From: an uncultured Muribaculaceae bacterium
GTDB taxonomy: Bacteria; Bacteroidota; Bacteroidia; Bacteroidales; Muribaculaceae
NCBI GenBank assembly: GCA_910578305.1
Contig: CAJTQH010000021.1
Coordinates: forward strand, 1 to 28,696
Length of the DNA stretch: 28,696 bases
Direction: 5' to 3'
Below, piece by piece: positions 16,750 to 25,795 of this stretch; position 1 is the first letter of the stretch; each line of letters starts with the position of its first letter. A program made the translations under genes and the position numbers. A model generated the notes under the pieces. That model was not told the origin of the DNA and made no database searches. It saw only the letters and a program-made list of their open reading frames with translations.

Positions 16750-17280
16750 ATGAGCGAAGAAAAAATCAAAACGGCCGCCATGGCCACACTAACGCAGTAC
16801 ATGACGCAGCATCACATGCGTCGTACGCCCGAACGCTTTGCCATTCTCGGCAAAGTATTCGAGATGACTTCGCATTTCTCCATCGACACACTCCACGGAG
16901 TATTGGATCGCGACGGATATCATGTAAGCCGCGCCACGGTGTACAACACCATCGAGCTTCTGATCAAGTGCGGACTTGTGCGCCGTCACACATTCGGAAA
17001 CCAGTCGCCACAATATGAAAAGATCGCCGGACTCACCAAACACTATCATCTGGTGTGCTCGCGCTGTGGGAAGGTCCGAGAAATCAAGGATGCCGAAATC
17101 GACGTAATGCTCAACACACGCTCTTATGGCACATTCCATCCACTTTATGTGGATCTCAACATTTACGGACTCTGCGGAGCATGTATGCGCAAATCGCGCT
17201 CAGAAGGAAGGAAAAAGAAAAAAGCTGACACTGCCTCGGGCAATGGATCGGCCAAAAATATTAAAAGCAAATCAGATTAA
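16750..17280 (+). CDS. Fur-family transcriptional regulator
   Basis: A 176-residue ferric-uptake-regulator family protein. Residues about 10-85 form the winged helix, with RRTPERFAIL and SRATVYNTIELL as the recognition region. The dimerisation domain has HYHLVCSRCGK (98-108) and CGAC (142-145), giving two CxxC pairs for structural zinc. The tail after about 150 is Lys/Ser-rich and longer than usual. Whether it senses iron, zinc or peroxide (PerR-like) cannot be settled from the sequence. It lies 8 bases upstream of purA and is likely co-transcribed with it. Confidence 0.92.
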   Translation: MSEEKIKTAAMATLTQYMTQHHMRRTPERFAILGKVFEMTSHFSIDTLHGVLDRDGYHVSRATVYNTIELLIKCGLVRRHTFGNQSPQYEKIAGLTKHYHLVCSRCGKVREIKDAEIDVMLNTRSYGTFHPLYVDLNIYGLCGACMRKSRSEGRKKKKADTASGNGSAKNIKSKSD

Positions 17281-17288
17281 TCCAAAAA

Positions 17289-18560
17289 ATGAAAGTTGAC
17301 GTACTATTAGGCCTCCAATGGGGCGACGAAGGTAAAGGAAAAGTCGTGGATGTACTCACTCCGCGATACGATGTGGTAGCCCGTTTCCAAGGTGGTCCCA
17401 ATGCCGGTCACACACTGGAATTTGACGGCAAAAAATACGTACTGCGCTCCATTCCCTCCGGGATTTTTCAGCATGGACAGACCAATATAATCGGCAATGG
17501 TGTAGTCCTTGACCCTGTACTTTTTCAGGAAGAGGCCGAAGCTCTCGAACGCTCCGGCATCGATCTGCGCAACATCCTCAAAATTTCAAAGAAGGTACAC
17601 CTCATATTACCCACCCACCGCCTGCTTGACGCCGCCAACGAGCGAGCTAAAGGCGGAGCCAAGATAGGCACCACAGGCAAGGGTATAGGCCCGACATATA
17701 CCGACAAGATAAGCCGTAACGGCCTGCGTCTTGGAGACACATTACATAACTTCGAAGCCAAATACGCCGCAGCCCGCGACCGACATGTGGCACAATTGAA
17801 ATCCATGGGTGAAACTCCCGAATTTGCCGAACTTGAAGCCCGCTGGATAAAAGCCATAGACTATCTGCGCACATTTGACATCGTAGATTCAGAGCACTAC
17901 ATCAACAACTGCCTGCGCGAAGGCAAATCTGTGCTATGTGAAGGCGCACAAGGCACTCTGCTTGACGTGGATTTCGGCTCATACCCATTCGTAACATCTT
18001 CCAACACCATCACTGCCGGCGCCTGTACCGGACTTGGTGTGGCACCAAATAAAATCGGAGAAGTATTCGGTATATTCAAAGCTTATTGCACCCGTGTAGG
18101 TAGCGGACCCTTTCCCACCGAACTTTTTGACGAAACCGGCAAGAAAATCCGCGACATCGGTCACGAATATGGAGCTGTAACAGGACGCGAACGCCGATGC
18201 GGATGGATAGATCTTGTGGCTCTGCGCTACGCTATCATGATCAACGGTGTGACACAGCTCATAATGATGAAAAGTGATGTCCTCGACACATTTGCCACCA
18301 TCAAAGCCTGCACTGCCTACAAAATCGACAACGAGGAAATCACAGAATTTCCCTTCTCAATCGAAGAGGAAAAGATCGAACCCATATATGTGGAACTCCC
18401 CGGATGGCAGACCGACATGACCGGAATGAAAAGTGAAGACGAATTTCCCACCCAGTTCAAGGACTATATCGCATTCCTTGAACGAGAACTCCAGACACCT
18501 ATCACCATCGTATCGATAGGTCCGGATCGCGAACAGACCATTATCCGCAATAATCCATAA
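17289..18560 (+). CDS. purA: Adenylosuccinate synthetase
   Basis: A 423-residue GTP-dependent enzyme joining IMP and aspartate on the way to AMP. GLQWGDEGKGKVVD (8-21) carries catalytic Asp13 and the phosphate loop, and GGPNAGHT (35-42) carries His41. TGKGIGPTYTDK and TGRERRCGWIDL are further family blocks. The length matches bacterial PurA. It lies 8 bases after the Fur-family gene and 67 bases before the DUF1015 gene, with a hairpin in that gap. Confidence 0.97.
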   Translation: MKVDVLLGLQWGDEGKGKVVDVLTPRYDVVARFQGGPNAGHTLEFDGKKYVLRSIPSGIFQHGQTNIIGNGVVLDPVLFQEEAEALERSGIDLRNILKISKKVHLILPTHRLLDAANERAKGGAKIGTTGKGIGPTYTDKISRNGLRLGDTLHNFEAKYAAARDRHVAQLKSMGETPEFAELEARWIKAIDYLRTFDIVDSEHYINNCLREGKSVLCEGAQGTLLDVDFGSYPFVTSSNTITAGACTGLGVAPNKIGEVFGIFKAYCTRVGSGPFPTELFDETGKKIRDIGHEYGAVTGRERRCGWIDLVALRYAIMINGVTQLIMMKSDVLDTFATIKACTAYKIDNEEITEFPFSIEEEKIEPIYVELPGWQTDMTGMKSEDEFPTQFKDYIAFLERELQTPITIVSIGPDREQTIIRNNP

Positions 18561-18573
18561 TATCTCCACAAGA

Positions 18574-18604
18574 TCCGGAGGATTTGCAAAGCCGGTCCTC
18601 CGGA
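18574..18604 (+). other. Intercistronic hairpin after purA
   Basis: TCCGGAGGA (18574-18582) pairs perfectly with TCCTCCGGA (18596-18604) around a 13-base loop. No T run follows, so it reads more like an mRNA-processing or 3'-end stabilising hairpin than an intrinsic terminator. It separates purA from the DUF1015 gene, for which no TAnnTTTG promoter is seen. Confidence 0.6.
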
Positions 18605-18627
18605 ACCTTAAAGTCTAACAAAACACT

Positions 18628-19875
18628 ATGGCAAAAGTAAAACCGTTCAAAGGCGTACGCCCGCCACGCGAAATGGTCACGGAGGTGGCATCTCGCCCCT
18701 ACGACGTGCTTAACTCTGAAGAAGCTCGCCGTGAAGCTGATGGTAATCCTAAATCGCTTTACCACATCATCAAACCGGAAATCGACTTCGATCCGGCCGT
18801 CGACGAACATGATCCGTGCGTCTACGACAAAGCCGTGAAAAACTTCAATATGTTCCAGCAGCAGGGATGGCTTGTGCAAGACAACTCCGAGCGCTACTAC
18901 ATCTACGCACAAACCATGAACGGACGCACTCAATACGGCATCGTAATCGCCGCCAACGTCGAGGACTACCTGCAGGAACGCATTAAGAAACACGAACTCA
19001 CCCGTCGCGACAAAGAAGAAGACCGCATGAAGCATGTGCGTGTCAACAACGCCAACATAGAGCCCGTATTCTTTGCATTCCCCGACAACGAAGCACTTGA
19101 ACGCATAATCCGAGATGTCACAGCCGGTGAGCCCGAATATGACTTCATAGCACCTGATGGCTTCGGGCATCACTTCTGGGTGATTGACAATCCCGACACA
19201 ATAGCCGCCATAACCGAGGCTTTCGACAAAATACCATACCTGTATATCGCCGACGGACACCACCGCACAGCAGCAGCCGCACTCGTTGGTGCTGAGAAAG
19301 CCCGTCAGAACCCCAACCATACAGGCAATGAAGAATACAATTACTTCCTTGCAGTGGCATTCCCGGCATCACACCTTAATATAATAGACTACAACCGAGT
19401 GGTACGCGACCTCAACGGCCTGACGCCACAACAGTTTCTGCAAGCACTTGAAAAAGACTTCTTCGTGGAAGACAAAGGCAATGAAACATACCGTCCGTAT
19501 GCCCTGCACAATTTCTCGCTCTACCTTGACGGTCACTGGTACTCGCTCACCGCACGCGAAGGGCGCTATGATAATAGCGATCCGATAGGAGTGCTCGATG
19601 TGACAATTTCAAGCAACCTCATATTGCGTGACATTCTCGGCATACATGACCTGCGCACCGACAAGCGCATTGATTTCGTCGGAGGCATTCGTGGCCTGGA
19701 AGAGCTGAAACGACGTGTTGACAGCGGTGAAATGGCCATAGCCCTCGCTCTCTATCCGGTGTCGATGAAGCAACTTATGGATATCGCCGATTCCGGCAAC
19801 ATAATGCCACCTAAAACTACCTGGTTTGAGCCCAAACTCCGTTCCGGACTTGTGATTCACAAGCTCAATGACTGA
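18628..19875 (+). CDS. DUF1015-family protein
   Basis: A 415-residue cytoplasmic protein of the DUF1015 family, function unproven. The N-terminal block KPFKGVRPP...SRPYDVLN (about 4-34) and the central YIADGHHRTAAAAL (about 207-220) are the family's most conserved stretches. No signal peptide or membrane segment. In several Bacteroidales I recall this family beside serC and serA, but here it follows purA and overlaps a small membrane-protein gene by 8 bases. I assign no reaction. Confidence 0.88.
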   Translation: MAKVKPFKGVRPPREMVTEVASRPYDVLNSEEARREADGNPKSLYHIIKPEIDFDPAVDEHDPCVYDKAVKNFNMFQQQGWLVQDNSERYYIYAQTMNGRTQYGIVIAANVEDYLQERIKKHELTRRDKEEDRMKHVRVNNANIEPVFFAFPDNEALERIIRDVTAGEPEYDFIAPDGFGHHFWVIDNPDTIAAITEAFDKIPYLYIADGHHRTAAAALVGAEKARQNPNHTGNEEYNYFLAVAFPASHLNIIDYNRVVRDLNGLTPQQFLQALEKDFFVEDKGNETYRPYALHNFSLYLDGHWYSLTAREGRYDNSDPIGVLDVTISSNLILRDILGIHDLRTDKRIDFVGGIRGLEELKRRVDSGEMAIALALYPVSMKQLMDIADSGNIMPPKTTWFEPKLRSGLVIHKLND

Positions 19876-20362
19876 ACAGAACCACATAATTACTGAAACA
19901 TACCGCCTGACCCCGACAGCTCATCTCAAAGTGGCTGCCGGGGCCATGCTTCCTACATTCGGATGGATATCATCCATATTGCTGTCAGCGGCAATCATAG
20001 CTTCAATATTCGACATCCGTTTCGTATTCATGGCTCTAATCATATTTTTTATACTTATTCCAATGATGATGAGCTATATATACTTTTCAAAACTACTCAC
20101 TGTCGAAGCTCAGAGATCTCTTTCGCCCAAACACATACTGATCATACCCGGACAAAGCATAACCGAAATACCGGAAAGTGCCGATGAATCGTCAGATCCA
20201 TTACCGGCTAAAAAACGACCGTGGACAGAGATAGCCGACTGTCGCAAATCGGGCAATATCATAGTAATTGATTTCACTGACCGTCAACGACTTCTGATCC
20301 CTCTGAAAGTCTTACCCGGAAACATCCCTTTATACAAAATATTTCCCTCCATCCCGACATGA
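19868..20362 (+). CDS. Small two-helix membrane protein, possibly PH-like
   Basis: A 164-residue protein I do not recognise with confidence. Residues about 22-45 and 49-74 are two adjacent hydrophobic helices. The C-terminal half (about 80-160) is soluble and beta-rich, with KHILIIPGQSITEIP, PWTEI, and GNIIVIDFTDRQRLLIPLKVL. This layout resembles YcxB/bPH-type membrane proteins, which is a weak inference. Its start overlaps the DUF1015 gene, so the two are translationally coupled. Its stop codon lies inside the following terminator stem. Confidence 0.75.
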   Translation: MTEQNHIITETYRLTPTAHLKVAAGAMLPTFGWISSILLSAAIIASIFDIRFVFMALIIFFILIPMMMSYIYFSKLLTVEAQRSLSPKHILIIPGQSITEIPESADESSDPLPAKKRPWTEIADCRKSGNIIVIDFTDRQRLLIPLKVLPGNIPLYKIFPSIPT

Positions 20363-20382
20363 CATCGTCATGTCATTTTTTT
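20356..20382 (+). terminator. Rho-independent terminator before purL
   Basis: GACATGAC (20356-20363) pairs with GTCATGTC (20367-20374) around a 3-base loop, followed by ATTTTTTT. The stem includes the stop codon of the preceding gene. It closes the fur-purA-DUF1015 transcription unit. Confidence 0.88.
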
Positions 20383-20403
20383 ATCCATCAATGCCAACAT
20401 TAC

Positions 20404-20434
20404 TTTGGGCTCTCACAAAAAATTGCTAATTTTG
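20404..20434 (+). promoter_or_regulatory. purL promoter
   Basis: TTTG (20404-20407), 19 bases, then TAATTTTG (20427-20434) is the textbook Bacteroidota promoter arrangement. It predicts a 5' untranslated region of roughly 40 bases. It also shows that an ATG at 20359 in the same frame, which lies upstream and inside the terminator, is not the purL start. Confidence 0.8.
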
Positions 20435-20481
20435 CACTCATAAAAACACGTAGTAATCCCCCACTCCAATCAATCCACATT

Positions 20482-23400
20482 ATGGTTGTATTTTTCAAGA
20501 AGGGTGCTGTCGAGGTAATAGCAGTTGAGACCGACCACAAATTCTCTCCCGAGGAGAATGAGAAGCTCACCTGGCTGTTTGGCGGCGCCAAACCCCTTGT
20601 TTCCACATCGGTAAAAGGTCGTTTTGTAGGGCCTCGCAAAGAAATGGTAACTCCATGGAGTACTAATGCCGTAGAGATAACCCAGAACATGGGTCTGAAA
20701 GGCATAACCCGAATAGAGCAATTCTCATTGTCGCGCGATGCTGAGCCAAAGCACGATAAAATGCTTGAACGGATATATGACGGTCTAAACAGCCGTGTAT
20801 TCCGCACAGACCGTAAACCCGAACCGATAGTATATATCGACGACATATCGGAATACAACCGCAGCGAAGGTCTGGCACTTAGCCCTGACGAAGAAGCATA
20901 TCTACGCGATCTGTCAGAAAAACTTGGCCGTCCGCTGACTGACAGCGAAGTGTTCGGATTCTCTCAAGTCAATTCAGAACACTGCCGTCACAAGATATTC
21001 AACGGCACCTTTGTCATCGACGGCAAAGAAATGCCTTCATCTCTTTTCAAACTCATCAAGAAGACATCTCAGGCCAACCCCAACCGTCTGGTATCAGCTT
21101 ACAAGGACAATGTTGCCTTCGTTGAAGGGCCCCGTGTAGAGCAGTTCTACCCTGTCAACCCCGACCGTCCCGACATGTTCGATGTGAAAGAGATTGACAC
21201 CGTAATTTCACTCAAAGCTGAAACTCACAACTTCCCCACCACTGTAGAGCCGTTCAACGGCGCTGCAACAGGTACCGGCGGTGAAATTCGCGACCGCCTG
21301 GGTGGTGGCAAGGCCAGTCTTCCTATCGCCGGAACAGCTGTCTACATGACATCTTATCCGCGCATGAGCCCCGACCACCGCTGGGAACTGATGTGCAATC
21401 CTCGTGTGTGGCTTTATCAGACACCCTGCGACATTCTTATAAAGGCATCCAATGGAGCATCGGACTTCGGCAACAAATTCGGTCAACCGCTTATCTGTGG
21501 ATCGCTTCTCACATTTGAGCACGATGAAAACGGACGCATGTACGCCTACGACAAGGTAATAATGCTTGCCGGCGGCGTAGGCTTTGCAGCAAAAAAAGAT
21601 GCTATCAAAGGTACTCCCCAGCCCGGAGAAAAAGTAGTGGTGATGGGGGGTGACAACTACCGCATAGGCATGGGTGGCGGTGCCGTTTCTTCGGTTGCCA
21701 CCGGCCAGTATGACAACTCTATTGAACTTAATGCCGTTCAGCGTGCCAATCCGGAAATGCAGAAACGCGTGTCGAACGTCATACGTGCTCTTGCCGAAAG
21801 CGACAACAACCCTATAGTGTCTATACATGATCATGGTGCTGGCGGCCACCTCAACGCACTTTCAGAACTCGTAGAAGCTACCGGCGGCCGTATTGATATT
21901 GATGCTCTTCCCGTAGGTGACGCCACTTTATCGGCTAAAGAAATAGTGGGAAATGAAAGTCAGGAACGAATGGGCATGGTGATGGATCAGAGCGACATCG
22001 ACTATGTAAGCCGTGTGGCAGCCCGCGAACGCGCCCCGATGTATGTAGTGGGCGAAACCACAGACGACGCACGATTTACATTCCAAAGTTCCGATGGTGT
22101 GAAGCCTATCGATCTCGCACTTGCCGACATGTTTGGCAACTCTCCCAAGACCGTTATGACTGACTCTACCGTCGAACTTAAATATAAGGATGCTGACACA
22201 GATCCGGCCAATATCGAAGACTATCTGCGCGATGTGCTGACCCTTGAAGCCGTGGCTTGTAAAGACTGGCTCACCAATAAGGTAGACCGCTCTGTAACAG
22301 GGAAAATAGCACGTCAGCAGTGCCAGGGCGAAATTCAGCTTCCGCTGAGCGACTGCGGCGTTGTCGCACTCGATTATAATGGCAAACGAGGCATTGCCAC
22401 CTCCATCGGCCATGCTCCTCAAGTCGCCCTTATCGATTCGGCCAAAGGATCAGTAATGGCTGTGGCTGAAGCTCTTACAAACATTGTTGGAGCACCGATT
22501 GAAGATGGTATTAAAGGACTATCACTCAGCGCCAACTGGATGTGGCCTTGCAAAAATCCTGGTGAAGATGCAGCACTTTACCGTGCGGTCGAAGCATGCA
22601 GCGATTTTGCCTGCGCACTCGGTATAAATATTCCCACCGGCAAGGATAGTCTGTCAATGACACAGAAATATGGCGACGACAAGGTGTTTGCACCCGGCAC
22701 AGTGATTATTTCAGCAGCCGGAGAAGTAACCGATGTGAAAAAGACCGTGAGCCCTGTGATCCAAAACACAAAATCACGCCTTTATTATATAGACTTCTCA
22801 TACGACGCCCTGCGTCTTGGAGGCTCGGCACTAGCTCAGTCGCTCGGACACCTTGGATCAGAAGCTCCCACCGTGACTGATCCGGCTCGGTTCCTCACTA
22901 CATTCAACACTGTGCAGACTCTTGTGAAACGCGGCTCAATTACCGCACTGCACGATGTGGCTGCAGGTGGTCTGATAACAACTCTGCTTGAAATGACATT
23001 TGCCAATACTTCAGGCGGTATCGAATTCAACACCGATGCTTTTGCGGCCGAAGGCCAAACCGATCTGGTGAAGATACTCTTCGCTGAAAATCCGGCAGTT
23101 GTAATTCAGGTTGCCGAGCGCAAATGTGAAGCTGCCGAACGACTGATGAATGCCAACGGCGTCAACTATAAATATATCGGCTCTCCCTCTGCTGAACGCA
23201 CATTAATGATAGACCATCAAGGTTCACAGCGCATGATCGGCATAGACTATATGCGCGATGTATGGATGCGACCTTCTTATCTGCTCGATAGTGTGCAAAG
23301 TGGTGAGAAATGCGCCAAAATGCGTTTTGAAAACTACAAAAAACAACCTTTGCGCTACCGTCTGCCGGCAGGATTTGATGGTTCTTTGGCCTCTCGCGGT

Positions 23401-24189
23401 ATCGCGCTTGGCCGCCATGAACGCAGCGGAGTCCGTGCCGCCATAATCAGGGAAAAGGGCGTGAACGGAGACAGAGAAATGGCTTATTCGCTGTATCTCG
23501 CCGGATTTGATGTTAAGGACGTGCATATGACAGACCTCATGAGCGGACGCGAAACTCTTGAGGATGTCAATATGATAGTGTTCTGTGGCGGATTTTCTAA
23601 TTCCGATGTACTTGGTTCGGCCAAAGGATGGGCCGGAGGTTTCCTGTGGAATGAAAAAGCCCGCAAGGCACTCGACAATTTCTACGCCCGCCCCGACACC
23701 CTTTCGCTCGGTGTGTGCAACGGCTGTCAGCTGATGATGGAACTTGGCCTTGTATGTGGCGATCAACCGAAAAAAGCCACTATGGAACATAACATAAGCC
23801 ATAAATTCGAATCACAGTTTGTCGGTGTCACAATACCTGAAAACAATTCTGTAATGTTCGGATCTCTTGCCGGAACCAAAACCGGTATCTGGGTGGCTCA
23901 CGGCGAAGGTCGTTTCAATCTGCCCCTGTCAATGGACGAATATAACGTCGTATTGAAATATAATTACTCGGCCTATCCGGGCAATCCCAACGGATCACGC
24001 GCTGCTGTGGCCGGACTTTGCTCGGCCGACGGACGCCATCTGGCTATGATGCCACACCTTGAACGCGCCATATTCCCATGGCAGTGCGCCTACTACCCCC
24101 AGAGTCGACGTTCGGATGAAGTGACAATATGGATTGACGCTTTCATCAACGCCCGAAAATGGATTCAAGAAAACAATAAAAACAAATAA
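20482..24189 (+). CDS. purL: Phosphoribosylformylglycinamidine synthase
   Basis: A 1235-residue single-chain FGAM synthase, converting FGAR, glutamine and ATP to FGAM in purine synthesis. An N-terminal PurS-like domain begins MVVFFKKGAVEV, followed by the linker and two AIR-synthase-like halves. SEHCRHKIF and KAETHNFPTTVEPFNGAATG lie in the first half and IPTGKDSLSMTQ in the second. The C-terminal class I glutaminase has Cys1079 (GVCNGCQ), His1192 and Glu1194 (MPHLER). The chosen start sits downstream of the 20404-20434 promoter; the same frame is open back to 20359 but that part overlaps the terminator. The purF-like gene lies 101 bases downstream. Confidence 0.96.
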   Translation: MVVFFKKGAVEVIAVETDHKFSPEENEKLTWLFGGAKPLVSTSVKGRFVGPRKEMVTPWSTNAVEITQNMGLKGITRIEQFSLSRDAEPKHDKMLERIYDGLNSRVFRTDRKPEPIVYIDDISEYNRSEGLALSPDEEAYLRDLSEKLGRPLTDSEVFGFSQVNSEHCRHKIFNGTFVIDGKEMPSSLFKLIKKTSQANPNRLVSAYKDNVAFVEGPRVEQFYPVNPDRPDMFDVKEIDTVISLKAETHNFPTTVEPFNGAATGTGGEIRDRLGGGKASLPIAGTAVYMTSYPRMSPDHRWELMCNPRVWLYQTPCDILIKASNGASDFGNKFGQPLICGSLLTFEHDENGRMYAYDKVIMLAGGVGFAAKKDAIKGTPQPGEKVVVMGGDNYRIGMGGGAVSSVATGQYDNSIELNAVQRANPEMQKRVSNVIRALAESDNNPIVSIHDHGAGGHLNALSELVEATGGRIDIDALPVGDATLSAKEIVGNESQERMGMVMDQSDIDYVSRVAARERAPMYVVGETTDDARFTFQSSDGVKPIDLALADMFGNSPKTVMTDSTVELKYKDADTDPANIEDYLRDVLTLEAVACKDWLTNKVDRSVTGKIARQQCQGEIQLPLSDCGVVALDYNGKRGIATSIGHAPQVALIDSAKGSVMAVAEALTNIVGAPIEDGIKGLSLSANWMWPCKNPGEDAALYRAVEACSDFACALGINIPTGKDSLSMTQKYGDDKVFAPGTVIISAAGEVTDVKKTVSPVIQNTKSRLYYIDFSYDALRLGGSALAQSLGHLGSEAPTVTDPARFLTTFNTVQTLVKRGSITALHDVAAGGLITTLLEMTFANTSGGIEFNTDAFAAEGQTDLVKILFAENPAVVIQVAERKCEAAERLMNANGVNYKYIGSPSAERTLMIDHQGSQRMIGIDYMRDVWMRPSYLLDSVQSGEKCAKMRFENYKKQPLRYRLPAGFDGSLASRGIALGRHERSGVRAAIIREKGVNGDREMAYSLYLAGFDVKDVHMTDLMSGRETLEDVNMIVFCGGFSNSDVLGSAKGWAGGFLWNEKARKALDNFYARPDTLSLGVCNGCQLMMELGLVCGDQPKKATMEHNISHKFESQFVGVTIPENNSVMFGSLAGTKTGIWVAHGEGRFNLPLSMDEYNVVLKYNYSAYPGNPNGSRAAVAGLCSADGRHLAMMPHLERAIFPWQCAYYPQSRRSDEVTIWIDAFINARKWIQENNKNK

Positions 24190-24194
24190 AGCAA

Positions 24195-24247
24195 TTTGGC
24201 GGGAATCACGAAGGCCATCAAAACGGTCAGCGACGATTCCCGCCAAA
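24195..24247 (+). other. Long hairpin between purL and purF-like gene
   Basis: TTTGGCGGGAATC (24195-24207) and GATTCCCGCCAAA (24235-24247) form a perfect 13-bp stem. Inside the 27-base loop GGCC and GGTC can add four more pairs. Only a short T run (GGTTTTAC) follows, so it may be a partial terminator or an mRNA-stability element controlling the downstream gene, which has no visible promoter of its own. Confidence 0.65.
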
Positions 24248-24290
24248 GGTTTTACAACTATACAATCAATATAAATTATAAGAAAAGATT

Positions 24291-25694
24291 ATGGGAGGTT
24301 TTTTCGGCCTTACGGCCAAAACTAATTGTGTAGACAGATTATTTTACGGCATTGACTACAACAGCCACATGGGAACCAAACGTGCCGGAATGGCTACTGT
24401 GGACAATGGTATATTCTCTCGCTCCATCCACAATATCGAAAATTCTTATTTCCGTACAAAATTCGAAGGTGATCTTAAAGAATTTTCCGGTAATGCCGGT
24501 ATAGGAGTGATATCCGACACCGATGCCCAGCCGATAATTGTAAACTGCCACCTCGGCAAATTCGCCATAGTGACTGTCGCCCGCATCAACAACATCTCTG
24601 AACTTGAAAAAGAGATGCTTGCCAAAGGGCATCATTTCTGTGAACACAGTTACGACATCATAAACCCTACTGAAATGATAGCCGCCCTAATCAGCGAGGG
24701 TCAAGACATCGTGAGCGGCATTGAAAATGTATATCGCCGAGTAAAAGGATCCTGCTCAATGCTCATTCTGATGGACGGCCGCATCATAGCCGCACGTGAC
24801 TTTCTCGGACGCACACCGATATTAATAGCCAAAAACGACGATGGTTATGCAGCGGCTTCCGAATCATGCGCGTTTGCCAATCTGGGCTTCGATGTTTGCT
24901 ATAACGTTGGTCCTGGAGAAATAGTAGAGATTAAGCCCGATGGCATGAAGCAGTTGCGTAAACCAGAAAAACGCATGCAGATATGTTCATTTCTTTGGAT
25001 CTATTACGGATATCCTGTATGCCAGTATGAAGGACGCAACGTTGACCGCATGCGCTATGTGACAGGACGCGACATGGCTAAAAACGATAATACGGAGGTC
25101 GACTTTGTAAGCGCCATCCCTGATTCGGGCATTGGCATGGCACTCGGTTATGCGCAAGGCATCGGAGTACCCTATCTTCGCGGCATCGTGAAATATACTC
25201 CCACATGGCCCCGCAGTTTCACCCCGAGCACACAGGAACGCCGTGAACTTGTGGCCAAAATGAAACTGATTGCCAACAAATCACTGCTCAAAGGGCGTCG
25301 CGTGATATTCTGCGATGACTCCATAGTGCGTGGCACACAGCTTCGCGACAATGTCAAGGACATGTTTGAGGCCGGCATCAAAGAAGTGCATATGCGCATA
25401 AGCTGTCCGCCGCTCATCTATCCGTGCGAATTTCTCAATTTCACAGCCTCTAAAAGCGAGCTTGAACTCATCACCCGCCGCATAATCGAGGGTCTTGAAG
25501 GCGCCCACGACCGTAATCTGAAAGCATACGCTACCACTGACTCTCCCGAGTACAAGCGCATGGTCGAGGAAATACGCAGTCGCCTCGGACTGACATCACT
25601 GCAATTCAGCTCTCTGGAAAACATTGTATCGGCCATCGGACTGCCTAAGTGCGATATCTGCACACATTGTTTCGACGGCTCAAGCCACTGCTAA
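24291..25694 (+). CDS. Amidophosphoribosyltransferase-like protein lacking the glutaminase cysteine
   Basis: A 467-residue PurF homologue. The type I phosphoribosyltransferase half is intact, with PRPP motif VIFCDDSIVRGTQ (338-350) and PTWPRSFTPSTQERR (304-318). Cys232, Cys379, Cys457 and Cys460 match by position the four [4Fe-4S] ligands of Bacillus-type PurF, and further Cys454 and Cys467 follow. The N-terminal Ntn domain begins MGGFFG instead of the usual M-C-G, so the nucleophilic Cys1 is Gly. The HNGN oxyanion region reads ARINN. Glutamine hydrolysis is therefore doubtful. It may use ammonia, another glutaminase, or have a changed role. I recall similar MGGFFG proteins in other Bacteroidales, so this is probably a conserved variant. 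Confidence 0.85.
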   Translation: MGGFFGLTAKTNCVDRLFYGIDYNSHMGTKRAGMATVDNGIFSRSIHNIENSYFRTKFEGDLKEFSGNAGIGVISDTDAQPIIVNCHLGKFAIVTVARINNISELEKEMLAKGHHFCEHSYDIINPTEMIAALISEGQDIVSGIENVYRRVKGSCSMLILMDGRIIAARDFLGRTPILIAKNDDGYAAASESCAFANLGFDVCYNVGPGEIVEIKPDGMKQLRKPEKRMQICSFLWIYYGYPVCQYEGRNVDRMRYVTGRDMAKNDNTEVDFVSAIPDSGIGMALGYAQGIGVPYLRGIVKYTPTWPRSFTPSTQERRELVAKMKLIANKSLLKGRRVIFCDDSIVRGTQLRDNVKDMFEAGIKEVHMRISCPPLIYPCEFLNFTASKSELELITRRIIEGLEGAHDRNLKAYATTDSPEYKRMVEEIRSRLGLTSLQFSSLENIVSAIGLPKCDICTHCFDGSSHC

Positions 25695-25714
25695 TACAGA
25701 GTGTAATACATTTA

Positions 25715-25753
25715 GGCGGGAAGACTCCATATAAATAATGAAGTCTTCCCGCC
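25715..25753 (+). terminator. Hairpin after purF-like gene
   Basis: GGCGGGAAGACT (25715-25726) pairs perfectly with AGTCTTCCCGCC (25742-25753) around a 15-base loop, 20 bases past the stop codon. The following GATTTATT is a weak T run. It shares the GGCGGGAA core with the hairpin at 24195-24247. Confidence 0.65.
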
Positions 25754-25795
25754 GATTTATTAACACAAACGTAGACCGATCCGATTATTTGCATG

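Noticed and set aside
18541..19320. 259-residue minus-strand ORF opposite purA end and the DUF1015 gene
   Set aside because: Long, but antisense to a well-conserved coding region, with unnatural Val/Phe/Cys composition expected from reverse reading of codon-biased DNA, and no promoter.
20359..20481. 41-codon N-terminal extension of purL
   Set aside because: The extension lies over the terminator at 20356-20382 and the promoter at 20404-20434; the family's N terminus starts at 20482.
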